Shown here: in pieces, positions 24,759 to 33,796 of the stretch
Layout: each line of letters begins with the position of its first letter
How positions within the stretch are numbered: the first letter of the stretch is position 1
Source of the DNA: an uncultured Pelagibacteraceae bacterium
Lineage (GTDB): Bacteria > Pseudomonadota > Alphaproteobacteria > Pelagibacterales > AG-422-B15
Direction: 5' to 3'
DNA length: 36,719 bases
Assembly (NCBI GenBank): GCA_902604225.1
Contig: CACKXV010000006.1
Span: 1-36,719, forward strand
Translations under genes and position numbers: made by a program
Notes under the pieces: generated by a model
The model's input: the letters and a program-made list of their open reading frames with translations, nothing else
Told to the model about the DNA's origin: nothing
Database searches by the model: none

Positions 24759-26429
24759 TTACCGCTGATCAATCTGATAATTTGGGCTTTGCCACGTTTG
24801 CAACTCTATGCGCGTTAAAGGTTTAGAACCTAATATTTCATCACTAATTTTCTCAGCAATCATTATTGTAGGCGCGTTTGTATTGCCATTTGGAGCAAAA
24901 GGCATAATAGAAGCGTCAACAATTCTAAGACTAGTGATACCGTGAACTTTACCTGAATTATCTACTACTGCATATTTGTCTGTTTTTAAACCCATACGCG
25001 CAGTGCAAGCTAAATGCCATTGGCTAGTCGTGTGCGAATTCAGTTTGGCATCAAGGTCAGCATCTGATTTACAATTATCCCCAGGAAAAATTTCTTCCCC
25101 CTTTAAATCAGAAAATGACGGTTGATCTAATAATTCACGAACTAAATGAATTCCTTTACGCATTAATTCCCTATCACGTTTATCTTTTAGATAATTAACT
25201 AAGATACGAGGTGGATCAGCAGGGTTATTTGAGCGCAATTCAATCTTACCGCGACTATGCGTTCGCATTAAACCAACATGCACCTGAAACGCATGCTCCT
25301 TTAACGGTTGCCATGAATTATTTTCCATCGCAATAGGTGAAATACATAATTGCAGATCTGGATATTCAACTCCTGGCCCAGACCTAATACATGCAACAGA
25401 ATCAAAATGATTAGATGCGCACATCCCTTCTTTAGTTAAAAGCCATTGAATGCCTGCGCCTATGCTGTTTAGTCTTTTTGTCTTTGGCCATAATGTAACA
25501 GGCTTTAAGCATTTATATTTTATCATAAAATCAGGATGATCCTGAAGGTTTTGCCCAACACCAGGTATGTCAGCTATAAGATTAATGCCCATTGATTTCA
25601 GATGATCTTTCGGACCAATTCCTGAAAGCATTAGTATGTGTGGAGATCCAACCGCACCAGCACAAAGAATGACTTCTTTATTTGATTTTACATTAAATAT
25701 TTTATTTTTATTATCTTTAAAGCAAACTCCTGTTGCCTTATTATTTTCAAGAATTAATTTGCACACAAGTGCTTTTGTAATAATGGTTAAATTTTTTCTA
25801 TCACGCACTGGGTCAAGATATCCTCGTGTTGTACTCCATCTTTCTCCTTTAAATACAGTCCGATCAAAAATGCCAAAACCTTCCTGGCAATATCCACTAA
25901 TGTCATCTGTTTCTTTGTATCCTGCTTCTTTTCCTGCATTAATAAAGGCAATGGAAAGTGGATCTTTGGGTACACTTCTATGCACTCTTAAAGGTCCAGA
26001 ATCGCCTCTAAAATCATCTCCACCGCCACTATAGGATTCCATTTTTTTAAAATAAGGCAAGACATCAGCGTAACCCCAGCCGTCACAACCCATTTGTCTC
26101 CAGCCTTCATAGTCTAATGAATTTCCCCGAATAAATACCATGCCATTTATTGATGAAGATCCACCAAGAGTTTTGCCGCGATCATGTTGCAGCTGTCTCC
26201 CTGCAAGCTCAGGTTCTGGTTCACCTTTAAATGCCCAATTATGCTTTGTACTTTTAAGGTTTAATAAGACGGCACCGGGCATTTTCAATGTTATAGATTT
26301 ATCTTCCCTGCCAGCCTCAAGAAGAAGAACACGGTTTTTTGGATTTTTTGACAGTCTATTTGCTAATACACACCCAGCTGAGCCAGCGCCAACTATGATA
26401 TAATCATATTCAGTGTCTATATTTTTCAT
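24759..26429 (-). CDS. GMC-family FAD oxidoreductase, choline-dehydrogenase-like
   Basis: FAD-dependent alcohol oxidoreductase of the GMC family, 556 residues, resembling BetA, which oxidises choline to betaine aldehyde. It has the FAD-binding GAGSAGCVLANRL (13-25), the second GMC signature GKTLGGSSSINGMVFIRGN, CAGAVGSPHILMLSGIGP, the active-site His region SQWHLACTARMG and the C-terminal VDASIMPFAPNGNTNAPTIMIAEKISDEI (His-Asn catalytic pair). Other alcohols are possible substrates; betB, betI and choline transporters are not adjacent. The gene is visibly richer in G+C than its neighbours (28 of 60 bases in 25981-26040), hinting at a different origin or strong expression. Confidence 0.88.
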   Translation of the reverse strand: MKNIDTEYDYIIVGAGSAGCVLANRLSKNPKNRVLLLEAGREDKSITLKMPGAVLLNLKSTKHNWAFKGEPEPELAGRQLQHDRGKTLGGSSSINGMVFIRGNSLDYEGWRQMGCDGWGYADVLPYFKKMESYSGGGDDFRGDSGPLRVHRSVPKDPLSIAFINAGKEAGYKETDDISGYCQEGFGIFDRTVFKGERWSTTRGYLDPVRDRKNLTIITKALVCKLILENNKATGVCFKDNKNKIFNVKSNKEVILCAGAVGSPHILMLSGIGPKDHLKSMGINLIADIPGVGQNLQDHPDFMIKYKCLKPVTLWPKTKRLNSIGAGIQWLLTKEGMCASNHFDSVACIRSGPGVEYPDLQLCISPIAMENNSWQPLKEHAFQVHVGLMRTHSRGKIELRSNNPADPPRILVNYLKDKRDRELMRKGIHLVRELLDQPSFSDLKGEEIFPGDNCKSDADLDAKLNSHTTSQWHLACTARMGLKTDKYAVVDNSGKVHGITSLRIVDASIMPFAPNGNTNAPTIMIAEKISDEILGSKPLTRIELQTWQSPNYQIDQR

Positions 26430-26509
26430 TGTAAATTGGTTTTTTTAGTGTTCATCAATGCTTTTTAACTAGTGCATAGTAAGCTATTATTCAAATAAAA
26501 ATCTACTAA

Positions 26510-27454
26510 ATGAAAGAAAATAATCTTCTTGCAATAACATATATCATGCTTGGCATGACAGCATTTGCATTGCAGGATACTGTCATAAGATTGCTTGCAG
26601 TTGATATTTCAATTCTGCAGGTAATGTTTGCTCGTAGTGTTGTTGCATTAATTCTCTTAACTCTCTTTTTAAAAATTTCTAAAAAAGACATTATATTAAA
26701 AACCGAGTTTCCTAAATTATCAATCTTTAGAACAGTAATGTTTATTTTAGCTTTTGTTTTCTATTATATAGGTCTTCATTATTTAACTTTTGCTGAAGCT
26801 ACTGCACTATTTTTTACAGCGCCATTTTTCATTACGATATTTTCAGGAATATTTTTGAGAGAAAAGATAGGGTTAATAAGGTGGGCAATCATTGTGTATG
26901 GATTTATTGGCGTATTGTTCATTGTCTCACCCGACATTAACTCATTCAATATATATATGATCTACCCTATTCTTTGCGCTGCTGGTTATTCTGCAAATAT
27001 GATAATTATCAAATACACATCTGAAAAAGATAATGTTTATACTCAAACATTACATGTTTATATCGCTACGATAATTATTTGTCCTATAATTACATTTTCA
27101 GGAATATTTTTAGACTTTGGTAATTCGAATAGTGAAGTTTTAAATTTTCTTTTTAGAGATTGGTTTTTTAATGATCCGAAGTCCTTATTCATGATATTTG
27201 TCGTGGGAGTGTCTGTAATATTTGGATTTATTTTTCTCTTTAATGCATATAGACATGGAAGGCCTTACATTATAGCACCGTTTGAATATATATTTTTGAT
27301 ATGGGCTGTTATATTGGGTTGGTTTATATGGAGTGAAACAGTAGACCTTAAAACTTGGGCTGGTATTGCAATAATTGTTTCTGCCGGAATATTTATTTTA
27401 TATAGAGAAAAAGTAAAAGATCAAAATATTACTACTGATCAACCAATCAGATAA
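26510..27454 (+). CDS. DMT-superfamily transporter (two EamA domains)
   Basis: A 314-residue inner-membrane exporter/importer of the drug/metabolite transporter superfamily with about ten helices arranged as two EamA repeats: the first from MLGMTAFALQDTVIRLLA, with the typical LTFAEATALFFTAPFFITIFSGIFLREKI, the second from IYPILCAAGYSANMIIIKY to PYIIAPFEYIFLIWAVILGWFIWSE. The substrate is not predictable; relatives move amino acids, S-adenosylmethionine or purines. It is divergent from the GMC gene across 80 bases and convergent with yajQ, the stop codons abutting in TAATTA. Confidence 0.9.
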   Translation: MKENNLLAITYIMLGMTAFALQDTVIRLLAVDISILQVMFARSVVALILLTLFLKISKKDIILKTEFPKLSIFRTVMFILAFVFYYIGLHYLTFAEATALFFTAPFFITIFSGIFLREKIGLIRWAIIVYGFIGVLFIVSPDINSFNIYMIYPILCAAGYSANMIIIKYTSEKDNVYTQTLHVYIATIIICPIITFSGIFLDFGNSNSEVLNFLFRDWFFNDPKSLFMIFVVGVSVIFGFIFLFNAYRHGRPYIIAPFEYIFLIWAVILGWFIWSETVDLKTWAGIAIIVSAGIFILYREKVKDQNITTDQPIR

Positions 27455-27940
27455 TTAGTCTCTAAAATTTACAAATTGTAAAGGTAGCTCTAGTTTCAAT
27501 TCATTAATCTTAGACATCACATCTTGTAAATTATCTTTTTTAGCACCGCTAATTCTCAACTCATTGCCTTGAATTTTTGCCTGGACCTTCAATTTTGTAT
27601 CTTTAATCATTTTGGTAATCTTCTTTCCCATTTCTTGATCAATTCCTTCCAGTAAATCGTACTTCTGTCTAATGGTATTACCAGAAGCGTTTTCCGAAGA
27701 TTTAAATTTTACTGCTTTTGGGTCAATTTTTCTTTTTATTAAATGCGATGTAAGTATTTCTATTACTTGTTTTGCCTTCATATCATCTTCTGTTAAGAGA
27801 GTTACGATATTGTCTGAGCGCTCTAATTTAGATATGGATCCTTTAAAATCATATCTTTGAGTTATTTCTTTCATTGCATTAGATACTGCATTGTCAATTT
27901 CTTGCATTTCTATGCGACTAACGACATCAAAACTTGGCAT
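27455..27940 (-). CDS. yajQ: YajQ-family nucleotide (c-di-GMP)-binding protein
   Basis: A 161-residue YajQ protein consisting of two ferredoxin-like domains. The N terminus PSFDVVSRIEMQEIDNAVSNAMKEITQRYDFKGS and the C-terminal IQGNELRISGAKKDNLQDVM are close to the family consensus. YajQ from several bacteria binds c-di-GMP and interacts with transcription factors or RNA. The product is cytosolic. It starts two bases after the stop of the CoA-transferase/racemase gene and is probably co-transcribed with it. Confidence 0.96.
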   Translation of the reverse strand: MPSFDVVSRIEMQEIDNAVSNAMKEITQRYDFKGSISKLERSDNIVTLLTEDDMKAKQVIEILTSHLIKRKIDPKAVKFKSSENASGNTIRQKYDLLEGIDQEMGKKITKMIKDTKLKVQAKIQGNELRISGAKKDNLQDVMSKINELKLELPLQFVNFRD

Positions 27941-27942
27941 GA

Positions 27943-29073
27943 TTATATAACCTCATCTTCATAAAATTTTTTTATTTCTTCATCACTGTAGCCAATTTCT
28001 CTCATAATATCATTATTATCTTGACCAATTTCAGGTGCCTTTTTAATTTCAGCTTTATTATCAGAGCTAAATCTAGGTGCAGGTGCTGGCTGAATTACTC
28101 CATCCACATCAATAAAGTTGTTTCTATCAATCATGTGAGGATGGTCTTTAGCTTCATTTATTGACAATACAGGCGCGTAACATACATCAGAACCCTCAAA
28201 AAATTCATTCCATTCACTTATATTTTTAGTTTTAAATATAGTTTCTAATTTTTCTTTTAACTTCGGCCACTCGTTCATGTCCAATTGATTACTAAATTCA
28301 CTCTGAAGCTCTAATTTTTCAATTAGTAGCTGGTAAAATTGAGGCTCAAGTGAGCCTAGAGATATAAATTTATGGTCTTTTGTTTCATAGACTTGATAAA
28401 ATGGAGCTCCCCCATCAAGCAAATTCATTCCTCTCTTATTAACATCCCAAAGACCTGATTGTGATAAGCTATAAAAAATTGACGTGAGAGTTGAAACACC
28501 GTCTATCATAGCCGCATCAACTACCTGCCCTTTGCCAGTTTTTGAAGCTGATAATAATGCAGCACAAACTCCAAAAGCTAAAAACATAGTACCCCCGCCA
28601 TAATCACCAATAAGATTTAAAGGCACTGTTGGTTTCTCAATAATTCCTATTGAATGTAGCGCGCCAGCCAGTGCAATGTAATTAATATCATGACCAGCAG
28701 CTTTGGATAGCGGACCCGTTTGCCCCCAGCCAGTAACCCTCCCGTATACCAATTTTGGATTTATTTTCATACAGTCACTAGGTCCCACACCAAGTTTTTC
28801 AGTAACGCCTGGCCTAAAACCTTCTATTAATGCATCAGCGCTTTTAATAAGGCTATTAAATATATCGAGTGATTCTTTATTTTTAAGATTCAAACTAAAA
28901 GACTTTTTATTTCTTCCTGTAATATCATATTTTGGCTTTGTATGAGGTAATGCTGTTTTTTTTCGATCTATTCTTATGACCTCAGCGCCTAGATCTGCAA
29001 ATAACATTCCACATAATGGACCTGGGCCTATTCCAGATAATTCAATTATTCTATATCCACTAAGTACACCCAT
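27943..29073 (-). CDS. Alpha-methylacyl-CoA racemase / CaiB-BaiF family
   Basis: A 376-residue class III CoA-transferase fold enzyme, closest in motif to alpha-methylacyl-CoA racemase: GYRIIELSGIGPGPLCGMLFADLGAEVIRIDR at the N terminus, GRVTGWGQTGPLSKAAGHDINYIALAGALHSIG around the active-site Asp (GHDINY), and LIGDYGGGTMFLAFGVCAALL. AMACR epimerises 2-methyl-branched acyl-CoAs; with few biochemical exceptions, CoA transfer in this superfamily uses the same Asp. It lies downstream of mfd by eight bases and upstream of yajQ by two, so it is likely read from the mfd operon. Confidence 0.88.
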   Translation of the reverse strand: MGVLSGYRIIELSGIGPGPLCGMLFADLGAEVIRIDRKKTALPHTKPKYDITGRNKKSFSLNLKNKESLDIFNSLIKSADALIEGFRPGVTEKLGVGPSDCMKINPKLVYGRVTGWGQTGPLSKAAGHDINYIALAGALHSIGIIEKPTVPLNLIGDYGGGTMFLAFGVCAALLSASKTGKGQVVDAAMIDGVSTLTSIFYSLSQSGLWDVNKRGMNLLDGGAPFYQVYETKDHKFISLGSLEPQFYQLLIEKLELQSEFSNQLDMNEWPKLKEKLETIFKTKNISEWNEFFEGSDVCYAPVLSINEAKDHPHMIDRNNFIDVDGVIQPAPAPRFSSDNKAEIKKAPEIGQDNNDIMREIGYSDEEIKKFYEDEVI

Positions 29074-29081
29074 ACAATTGA

Positions 29082-31451
29082 TTATAGCGAGGCCAATTCT
29101 TTTGCAAAGCTAAAACCTTTATATATTCTCTGTTTATCAGAGATTTTACTAAAATTATAAACAAGTGTTTGATCAGTTCTTAATTTAATATCAAATTTAT
29201 TAAGATTTATAAAATCAATCAATTTGTCGCTCTTATCAAATTTATTATTTCTAAATTTAATGGTTAGACCTTTCTTCCCAAGATCAAATTTTTCTATACT
29301 TAATTGTTTACACAAAATTCTTAATTCAGTGATTTTGAATAAGTGATTAACTTCATTAGGCATTAATCCAAATCTTTCTTCCATTTCTTTCTTAACTTCA
29401 GTCAGTTCACTATTAGTATTTAAATATGCTAATTTTCTATAAAAGAATAATCGTGTATTTAAGTTTGGTATGTATTTTTCAGGAATTAAAACACTTAAAC
29501 CTAAATTGAGCTGTGGAGACCAGTCATTATCAATTGAATCGCTATCATTTTTCAGTTCAATTATTTTGTCTTTTAAAAGACGATGATATAACTCTAATCC
29601 AATTTCTTTTATATGACCTGATTGTGCGTCACCAATTATATTACCAGAACCTCTCATATCAAGATCATGACTTGCTAAATTAAAGCTAGACCCCCTACTA
29701 TTGAATTTTTTTAGTAAAGAAAGTCTTTTAAATGAATTTTCAGTAATACCGTTAATATCTTTCACGGTATAATAGCAGAAAGCCTCAATATTTGACCGTC
29801 CAATCCTCCCTCTTAATTGATAAAGTTGTGATAATCCAAACTTATCTGCATTATGAATAATCATAGTATTAGTTTTTTGCAAATCTAAACCCGACTCAAC
29901 AATCGTCGTGCATAACAATAATTGAAATTCATTATTGTAAAAATCAATCATGGTATTCTTAAGTTTTTTGGGCGGCATTTGTCCATGAGCAATCTTATAT
30001 TTTAACTCAGGCATTGCTTTTTTTAGAAAATCATCAATTTCTTTCAGTTCTTTAATTCGAGGACATACGTAATAAATTTGTCCATTTCTATTTAGTTCTT
30101 TTTGAATGGCATCTTTAAGATCTTGTTCATTAAAATTTATTACTTCTGTCGCTATTGATTGTCTATTTAAAGGTGCAGTAGAGATAATGGATAAATCTCT
30201 TAATCCCACCAAAGACATTTGAAGAGTTCTTGGAATCGGTGTTGCAGTAAGGGATAATACGTGAATATCTGACCGCAAATTCTTAATTTTTTCTTTTTGA
30301 GAGACACCAAAATGTTGCTCTTCATCAATAATCAGCATGCCCAAATTTTTAAATTTAATTTTATTACCTAGTAGTGCATGTGTGCCAACAACTATATCAA
30401 GCTCGCCATTATTTATTTTTTCTAAAGTTGAACGAGTTTCTGAGGCTGAAACTAATCTTGATAACTGACCTATTTTAATTGGAAAATTTTTAAATCTTTT
30501 AATAAAGTTTTCGTAATGTTGCTGACACAGAAGTGTCGTTGGAACAATGATTGCTACTTGAGCACCATTTAGTGCTACATTGAACGCACCTCTAAGTGCA
30601 ACCTCTGTTTTGCCAAAACCCACATCGCCACATATCAATCGGTCCATAGGAGCGCCATGACTTAGATCTGCTAAAATATCTGAAGTAGCGTTAACTTGAT
30701 CTTCTGTATCTTGGAACTCAAATTCATTTATAAAATTAGAATAGTAAGGTTCTTGTATCCTATATTTTTTTCCTTTTTTTAATGATCTTTTAGCTGCAAT
30801 GACTATTAATTCCTCAGCTATTTCCTTAATTTTATTTTTTGCACTAGCCTTTCTAAATTGCCAATGTGAATTGCCTAACTTATCAACTTGTACATATTCA
30901 TTGTTGCCACCGTATTTACTCAATAATTCTATATTTTCTACGGGAACATAAAGTTTATCATCATTAAAATAATTTAACTCAATACAATCATGACTATTCC
31001 CAAGAACTTCTAATTTCTTTAAACCTCGAAATTTACCAATTCCATGGTTAGCGTGTACTATTAAGTCATTGTCCTCAAAACTACTTAGGTCTGATAAAAA
31101 AGTGTCGGCTTTAATTGATCTCTTTCCTTGATTAAAAGCAAATTCATTAAATGGCCGAATAACTGCTCTGCTAATTTTTTGTACAGTTTTTTGAGTCTTT
31201 AAATCAAATTCTTCAAACCTATCTATGTCGTTTCCAAATAAATTTATTCTTATTGGCTTTGCAAATTCTGATGGAAAGATATCAATAACATCTCCTTTAA
31301 CAGAAAATTCGCCAGGTTCACGTATTGAACTTACCCTGACATATCCATTGGTTGATAAATAATTGAGTGTTAATTCGTAATCGAATTTATTATCTAAATT
31401 AATATTTAAGTTTGACAGTTTAGATGGTGTAACTAGTGCTTCAGATGGCAT
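29082..31451 (-). CDS. mfd: Transcription-repair coupling factor Mfd, unusually short
   Basis: SF2 translocase that removes stalled RNA polymerase and recruits UvrA. Length is 789 residues against about 1150 in E. coli. By motif comparison from memory, about 20-105 matches E. coli D2, the UvrA-binding domain (GYVRVSSIREPGEFSVKGDVIDIFPS). Then, after FNEFAFNQGK, the sequence jumps to the region just before the RNAP-interaction domain (RSIKADTFLSDLSSFEDNDLIVHANHGIGKF, about 111-200). The motor follows intact: Walker A GDVGFGKT (275-282), DEEQHFG, TATPIPRTL, GRIGRS. D7 ends the protein (YIPNLNTRLFFYRKLA). Domains D1a, D1b and D3 appear absent. The start overlaps the sdhE stop (TAATG), so no upstream extension is possible. 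No frameshift is visible. Confidence 0.95.
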   Translation of the reverse strand: MPSEALVTPSKLSNLNINLDNKFDYELTLNYLSTNGYVRVSSIREPGEFSVKGDVIDIFPSEFAKPIRINLFGNDIDRFEEFDLKTQKTVQKISRAVIRPFNEFAFNQGKRSIKADTFLSDLSSFEDNDLIVHANHGIGKFRGLKKLEVLGNSHDCIELNYFNDDKLYVPVENIELLSKYGGNNEYVQVDKLGNSHWQFRKASAKNKIKEIAEELIVIAAKRSLKKGKKYRIQEPYYSNFINEFEFQDTEDQVNATSDILADLSHGAPMDRLICGDVGFGKTEVALRGAFNVALNGAQVAIIVPTTLLCQQHYENFIKRFKNFPIKIGQLSRLVSASETRSTLEKINNGELDIVVGTHALLGNKIKFKNLGMLIIDEEQHFGVSQKEKIKNLRSDIHVLSLTATPIPRTLQMSLVGLRDLSIISTAPLNRQSIATEVINFNEQDLKDAIQKELNRNGQIYYVCPRIKELKEIDDFLKKAMPELKYKIAHGQMPPKKLKNTMIDFYNNEFQLLLCTTIVESGLDLQKTNTMIIHNADKFGLSQLYQLRGRIGRSNIEAFCYYTVKDINGITENSFKRLSLLKKFNSRGSSFNLASHDLDMRGSGNIIGDAQSGHIKEIGLELYHRLLKDKIIELKNDSDSIDNDWSPQLNLGLSVLIPEKYIPNLNTRLFFYRKLAYLNTNSELTEVKKEMEERFGLMPNEVNHLFKITELRILCKQLSIEKFDLGKKGLTIKFRNNKFDKSDKLIDFINLNKFDIKLRTDQTLVYNFSKISDKQRIYKGFSFAKELASL

Positions 31452-31708
31452 TACAGTAAAGTATAATCCTTAAGAAGAGTGAATACTCTATTGTTTAAAG
31501 ACTCTGGAATTTCTTTTTTATTTAATGCATATTGATAAATATCGTTATCATCCATTTCAAGTATTGTTTCAAGCATTACAAGCTCATCTTCATTAAATAA
31601 AGATAGGTACTTATGTGCAAATTTTCCCAAAATAAGATCCATTTCCTTGGATCCACGATGAGTGGACTTGTATAATAGTTTTTTTTGAAATGTTGATAAA
31701 TCTTCCAT
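31451..31708 (-). CDS. sdhE: Succinate dehydrogenase flavinylation factor SdhE
   Basis: An 85-residue antitoxin-CptB/SdhE-fold protein that helps attach FAD covalently to SdhA. The RGxxE motif is present as THRGSKEMDLIL, followed by the five-helix pattern with LNEDEL-like FNEDELVMLETILEMDDNDIYQYALNKKEIP. Positions between recG (divergent, 30 bases) and mfd (overlap TAATG) are typical for Alphaproteobacteria. No sdh genes are present in the window. Confidence 0.93.
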   Translation of the reverse strand: MEDLSTFQKKLLYKSTHRGSKEMDLILGKFAHKYLSLFNEDELVMLETILEMDDNDIYQYALNKKEIPESLNNRVFTLLKDYTLL

Positions 31709-31738
31709 ATTTTTTAATTTATTTGATACATTAGATAT

Positions 31739-33796
31739 ATGAGGCCTAAAATCTTATACAAGCTTTTTTCAAATATAATATCACTTAAAGGCATTGGACC
31801 AAAAAATGCTAAGGTTATAGAAAGGTTATGTGGCAAATATGTTATAGATCTCTTATTTCATAAGCCATCTACATACATTGATAGAAGAAACAGTCCAAAA
31901 ATAATTGATCTTGAAGAAGGTAAAATTGCAACTATCATAGTCACGATAGATAGTCATTCACCATCATTCAATAAAAGGATGCCCTATCGCATTAATTGCA
32001 CAGACAATACTGGAGCTATTTCAATCGTATATTTTAACTTGCGAGGCCCCTATCTAAAAAAAATATTTCCGGTAGGAAGGCAGAAAGTAATTAGTGGTAA
32101 ATTTGAAAAATTTAATGAAAACTTCCAGATAACGCATCCCCAACATGTAGTAGACTTAGAAAATTTAGATAGTGTCAAAAAAATTGAGTGTATTTATCCA
32201 CTTACTGCTGGATTGACATCAAAAACTATACAAAAATCTATAAATTCGGCATTAATTAATCTTGATCCTCTTCCAGAATGGATACCTGACGATAAAATTA
32301 AAATAAATAATTGGCCGAATTGGAATGAAGCCATTAAAAAAATACACAACCCTGTTAATACATCAGACTCGGTTAATTCTCTTTTTCTTGAAAGATTAGT
32401 TTTTGATGAGCTATTAGCTCAGCAACTAACGATACGTCTTATAAAAAACAAAATAAGCCATACCCAGGGCATAGCTATAAGAAGAAATAATAAATTAATA
32501 AAAAAATTGGAAGAAAATCTTGATTTTAGTCTCACTAGCGATCAATTGAAAACTATAGAGGAAATATCAAACGATCAGTCAAAGCCAAACAAAATGCTTA
32601 GACTGTTACAAGGAGATGTTGGGAGCGGAAAAACAATTGTTGCTTTGTTTGCTATGATGCAATGTTTAGAAAATAACAAAAGATCTATACTCATGGCACC
32701 AACAGAGATACTTGCTGAGCAACATTTCAATACAATAGTAAAGATCGTTAACTCAATGGATCTAACATGTTCATTGATAACCTCGTCAACAAAAGATAAT
32801 CATAATTTTGACGCAGATATTTTGATTGGTACTCATGCTCTATTTCAAGAAAAGGTATCTTTTGTTAATATTGGCTTAGTTGTGATTGATGAGCAGCACA
32901 AATTTGGTGTTCACCAAAGAATCTTACTTAATGAAAAAGCAGGAAACGAATGTGATGTATTGCTCATGACAGCAACTCCTATTCCAAGAACGTTAGAACT
33001 TGCCGCTTATGGAGACACTGATATTTCTAAAATTATGGAAAAACCAAAAAATAGGAAAGAAATTAATACTAAGTCAATAAATATAAATAAAGTCGAAGAT
33101 CTGAAGAACAGTCTTAATAAAATAATTAATAAAGGTGAAAAAATCTATTGGGTTTGTCCTTTAGTCGATGAGTCTGAAAAACTTCAATTGCAATCTGTAA
33201 ATGAAAGATTAAAAGATCTCAGAAATTATTATAGCGATTATTCGGTCGAAATTGTGCACGGACAAATGCAGCAAGAAGATAAGAATTCAGTTATGCAAAA
33301 ATTCAAATCTGGAAAAGTTAATATATTAGTCGCTACTTCAGTAATAGAAGTTGGCATAGACGACCCTGATGCTACTGTAATTATAATTGAAAATGCAGAA
33401 AGATTTGGACTTTCACAGCTTCATCAATTACGAGGGAGAGTTGGAAGAGGTGAGAAGACCTCAACCTGCATTTTATTGTTTAACGGTCCTCTTACTGAAA
33501 ATGCTAAAAGAAGAATAAAAATTATGAAAGAAACCAACGATGGATTCAAAATTGCTGAGGAAGACCTGGATATTAGAGGTGCAGGAGAAATTCTTGGATC
33601 CAAGCAAAGCGGCGTGCCAAATTTTAAACTATCAAACCTTGATAAACATAAACACCTATTAGAAGAAGCGAGGGAAACAGCAATCAAGACCATTAAGAAT
33701 GATCCTGAATTAAAAACACCGCTTGGAAAAGCGCAAAGAGTATTGCTTCATTTGTTTAGAAATGATGTCGCAATTGATTATCTTAAAACGGGATAA
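31739..33796 (+). CDS. recG: ATP-dependent DNA helicase RecG
   Basis: RecG branch-migrating helicase, 685 residues, full length. The N-terminal helical part includes LKGIGPKNAKVIERL. The wedge/OB domain lies at about 60-150 (IATIIVTIDSH ... ISIVYFNLRGPYLKKIF). The helicase core has Walker A LQGDVGSGKTIVA, DEQHKFGVHQR, TATPIPRTLELAAYGD and the motif VI region LRGRVGRGE. It reverses stalled replication forks and processes Holliday junctions. The start ATG (MRPKILYKLF) is 30 bases from the divergent sdhE. Its TAA abuts the TAA of the convergent DUF502 gene in a TAATTA palindrome. Confidence 0.97.
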   Translation: MRPKILYKLFSNIISLKGIGPKNAKVIERLCGKYVIDLLFHKPSTYIDRRNSPKIIDLEEGKIATIIVTIDSHSPSFNKRMPYRINCTDNTGAISIVYFNLRGPYLKKIFPVGRQKVISGKFEKFNENFQITHPQHVVDLENLDSVKKIECIYPLTAGLTSKTIQKSINSALINLDPLPEWIPDDKIKINNWPNWNEAIKKIHNPVNTSDSVNSLFLERLVFDELLAQQLTIRLIKNKISHTQGIAIRRNNKLIKKLEENLDFSLTSDQLKTIEEISNDQSKPNKMLRLLQGDVGSGKTIVALFAMMQCLENNKRSILMAPTEILAEQHFNTIVKIVNSMDLTCSLITSSTKDNHNFDADILIGTHALFQEKVSFVNIGLVVIDEQHKFGVHQRILLNEKAGNECDVLLMTATPIPRTLELAAYGDTDISKIMEKPKNRKEINTKSININKVEDLKNSLNKIINKGEKIYWVCPLVDESEKLQLQSVNERLKDLRNYYSDYSVEIVHGQMQQEDKNSVMQKFKSGKVNILVATSVIEVGIDDPDATVIIIENAERFGLSQLHQLRGRVGRGEKTSTCILLFNGPLTENAKRRIKIMKETNDGFKIAEEDLDIRGAGEILGSKQSGVPNFKLSNLDKHKHLLEEARETAIKTIKNDPELKTPLGKAQRVLLHLFRNDVAIDYLKTG

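Noticed and set aside
24732-24760. AT-only hairpin AAATAAAT/ATTTATTT after tRNA-Ser as a terminator
   Set aside because: The stem has no G-C pairs and overlaps the GMC stop codon; such repeats are expected by chance at this composition.
25636-26403. Plus-strand ORFs of 132 and 87 residues inside the GMC gene
   Set aside because: They are antisense shadows of a strongly supported FAD enzyme; their translations are low-complexity and match no family I know.
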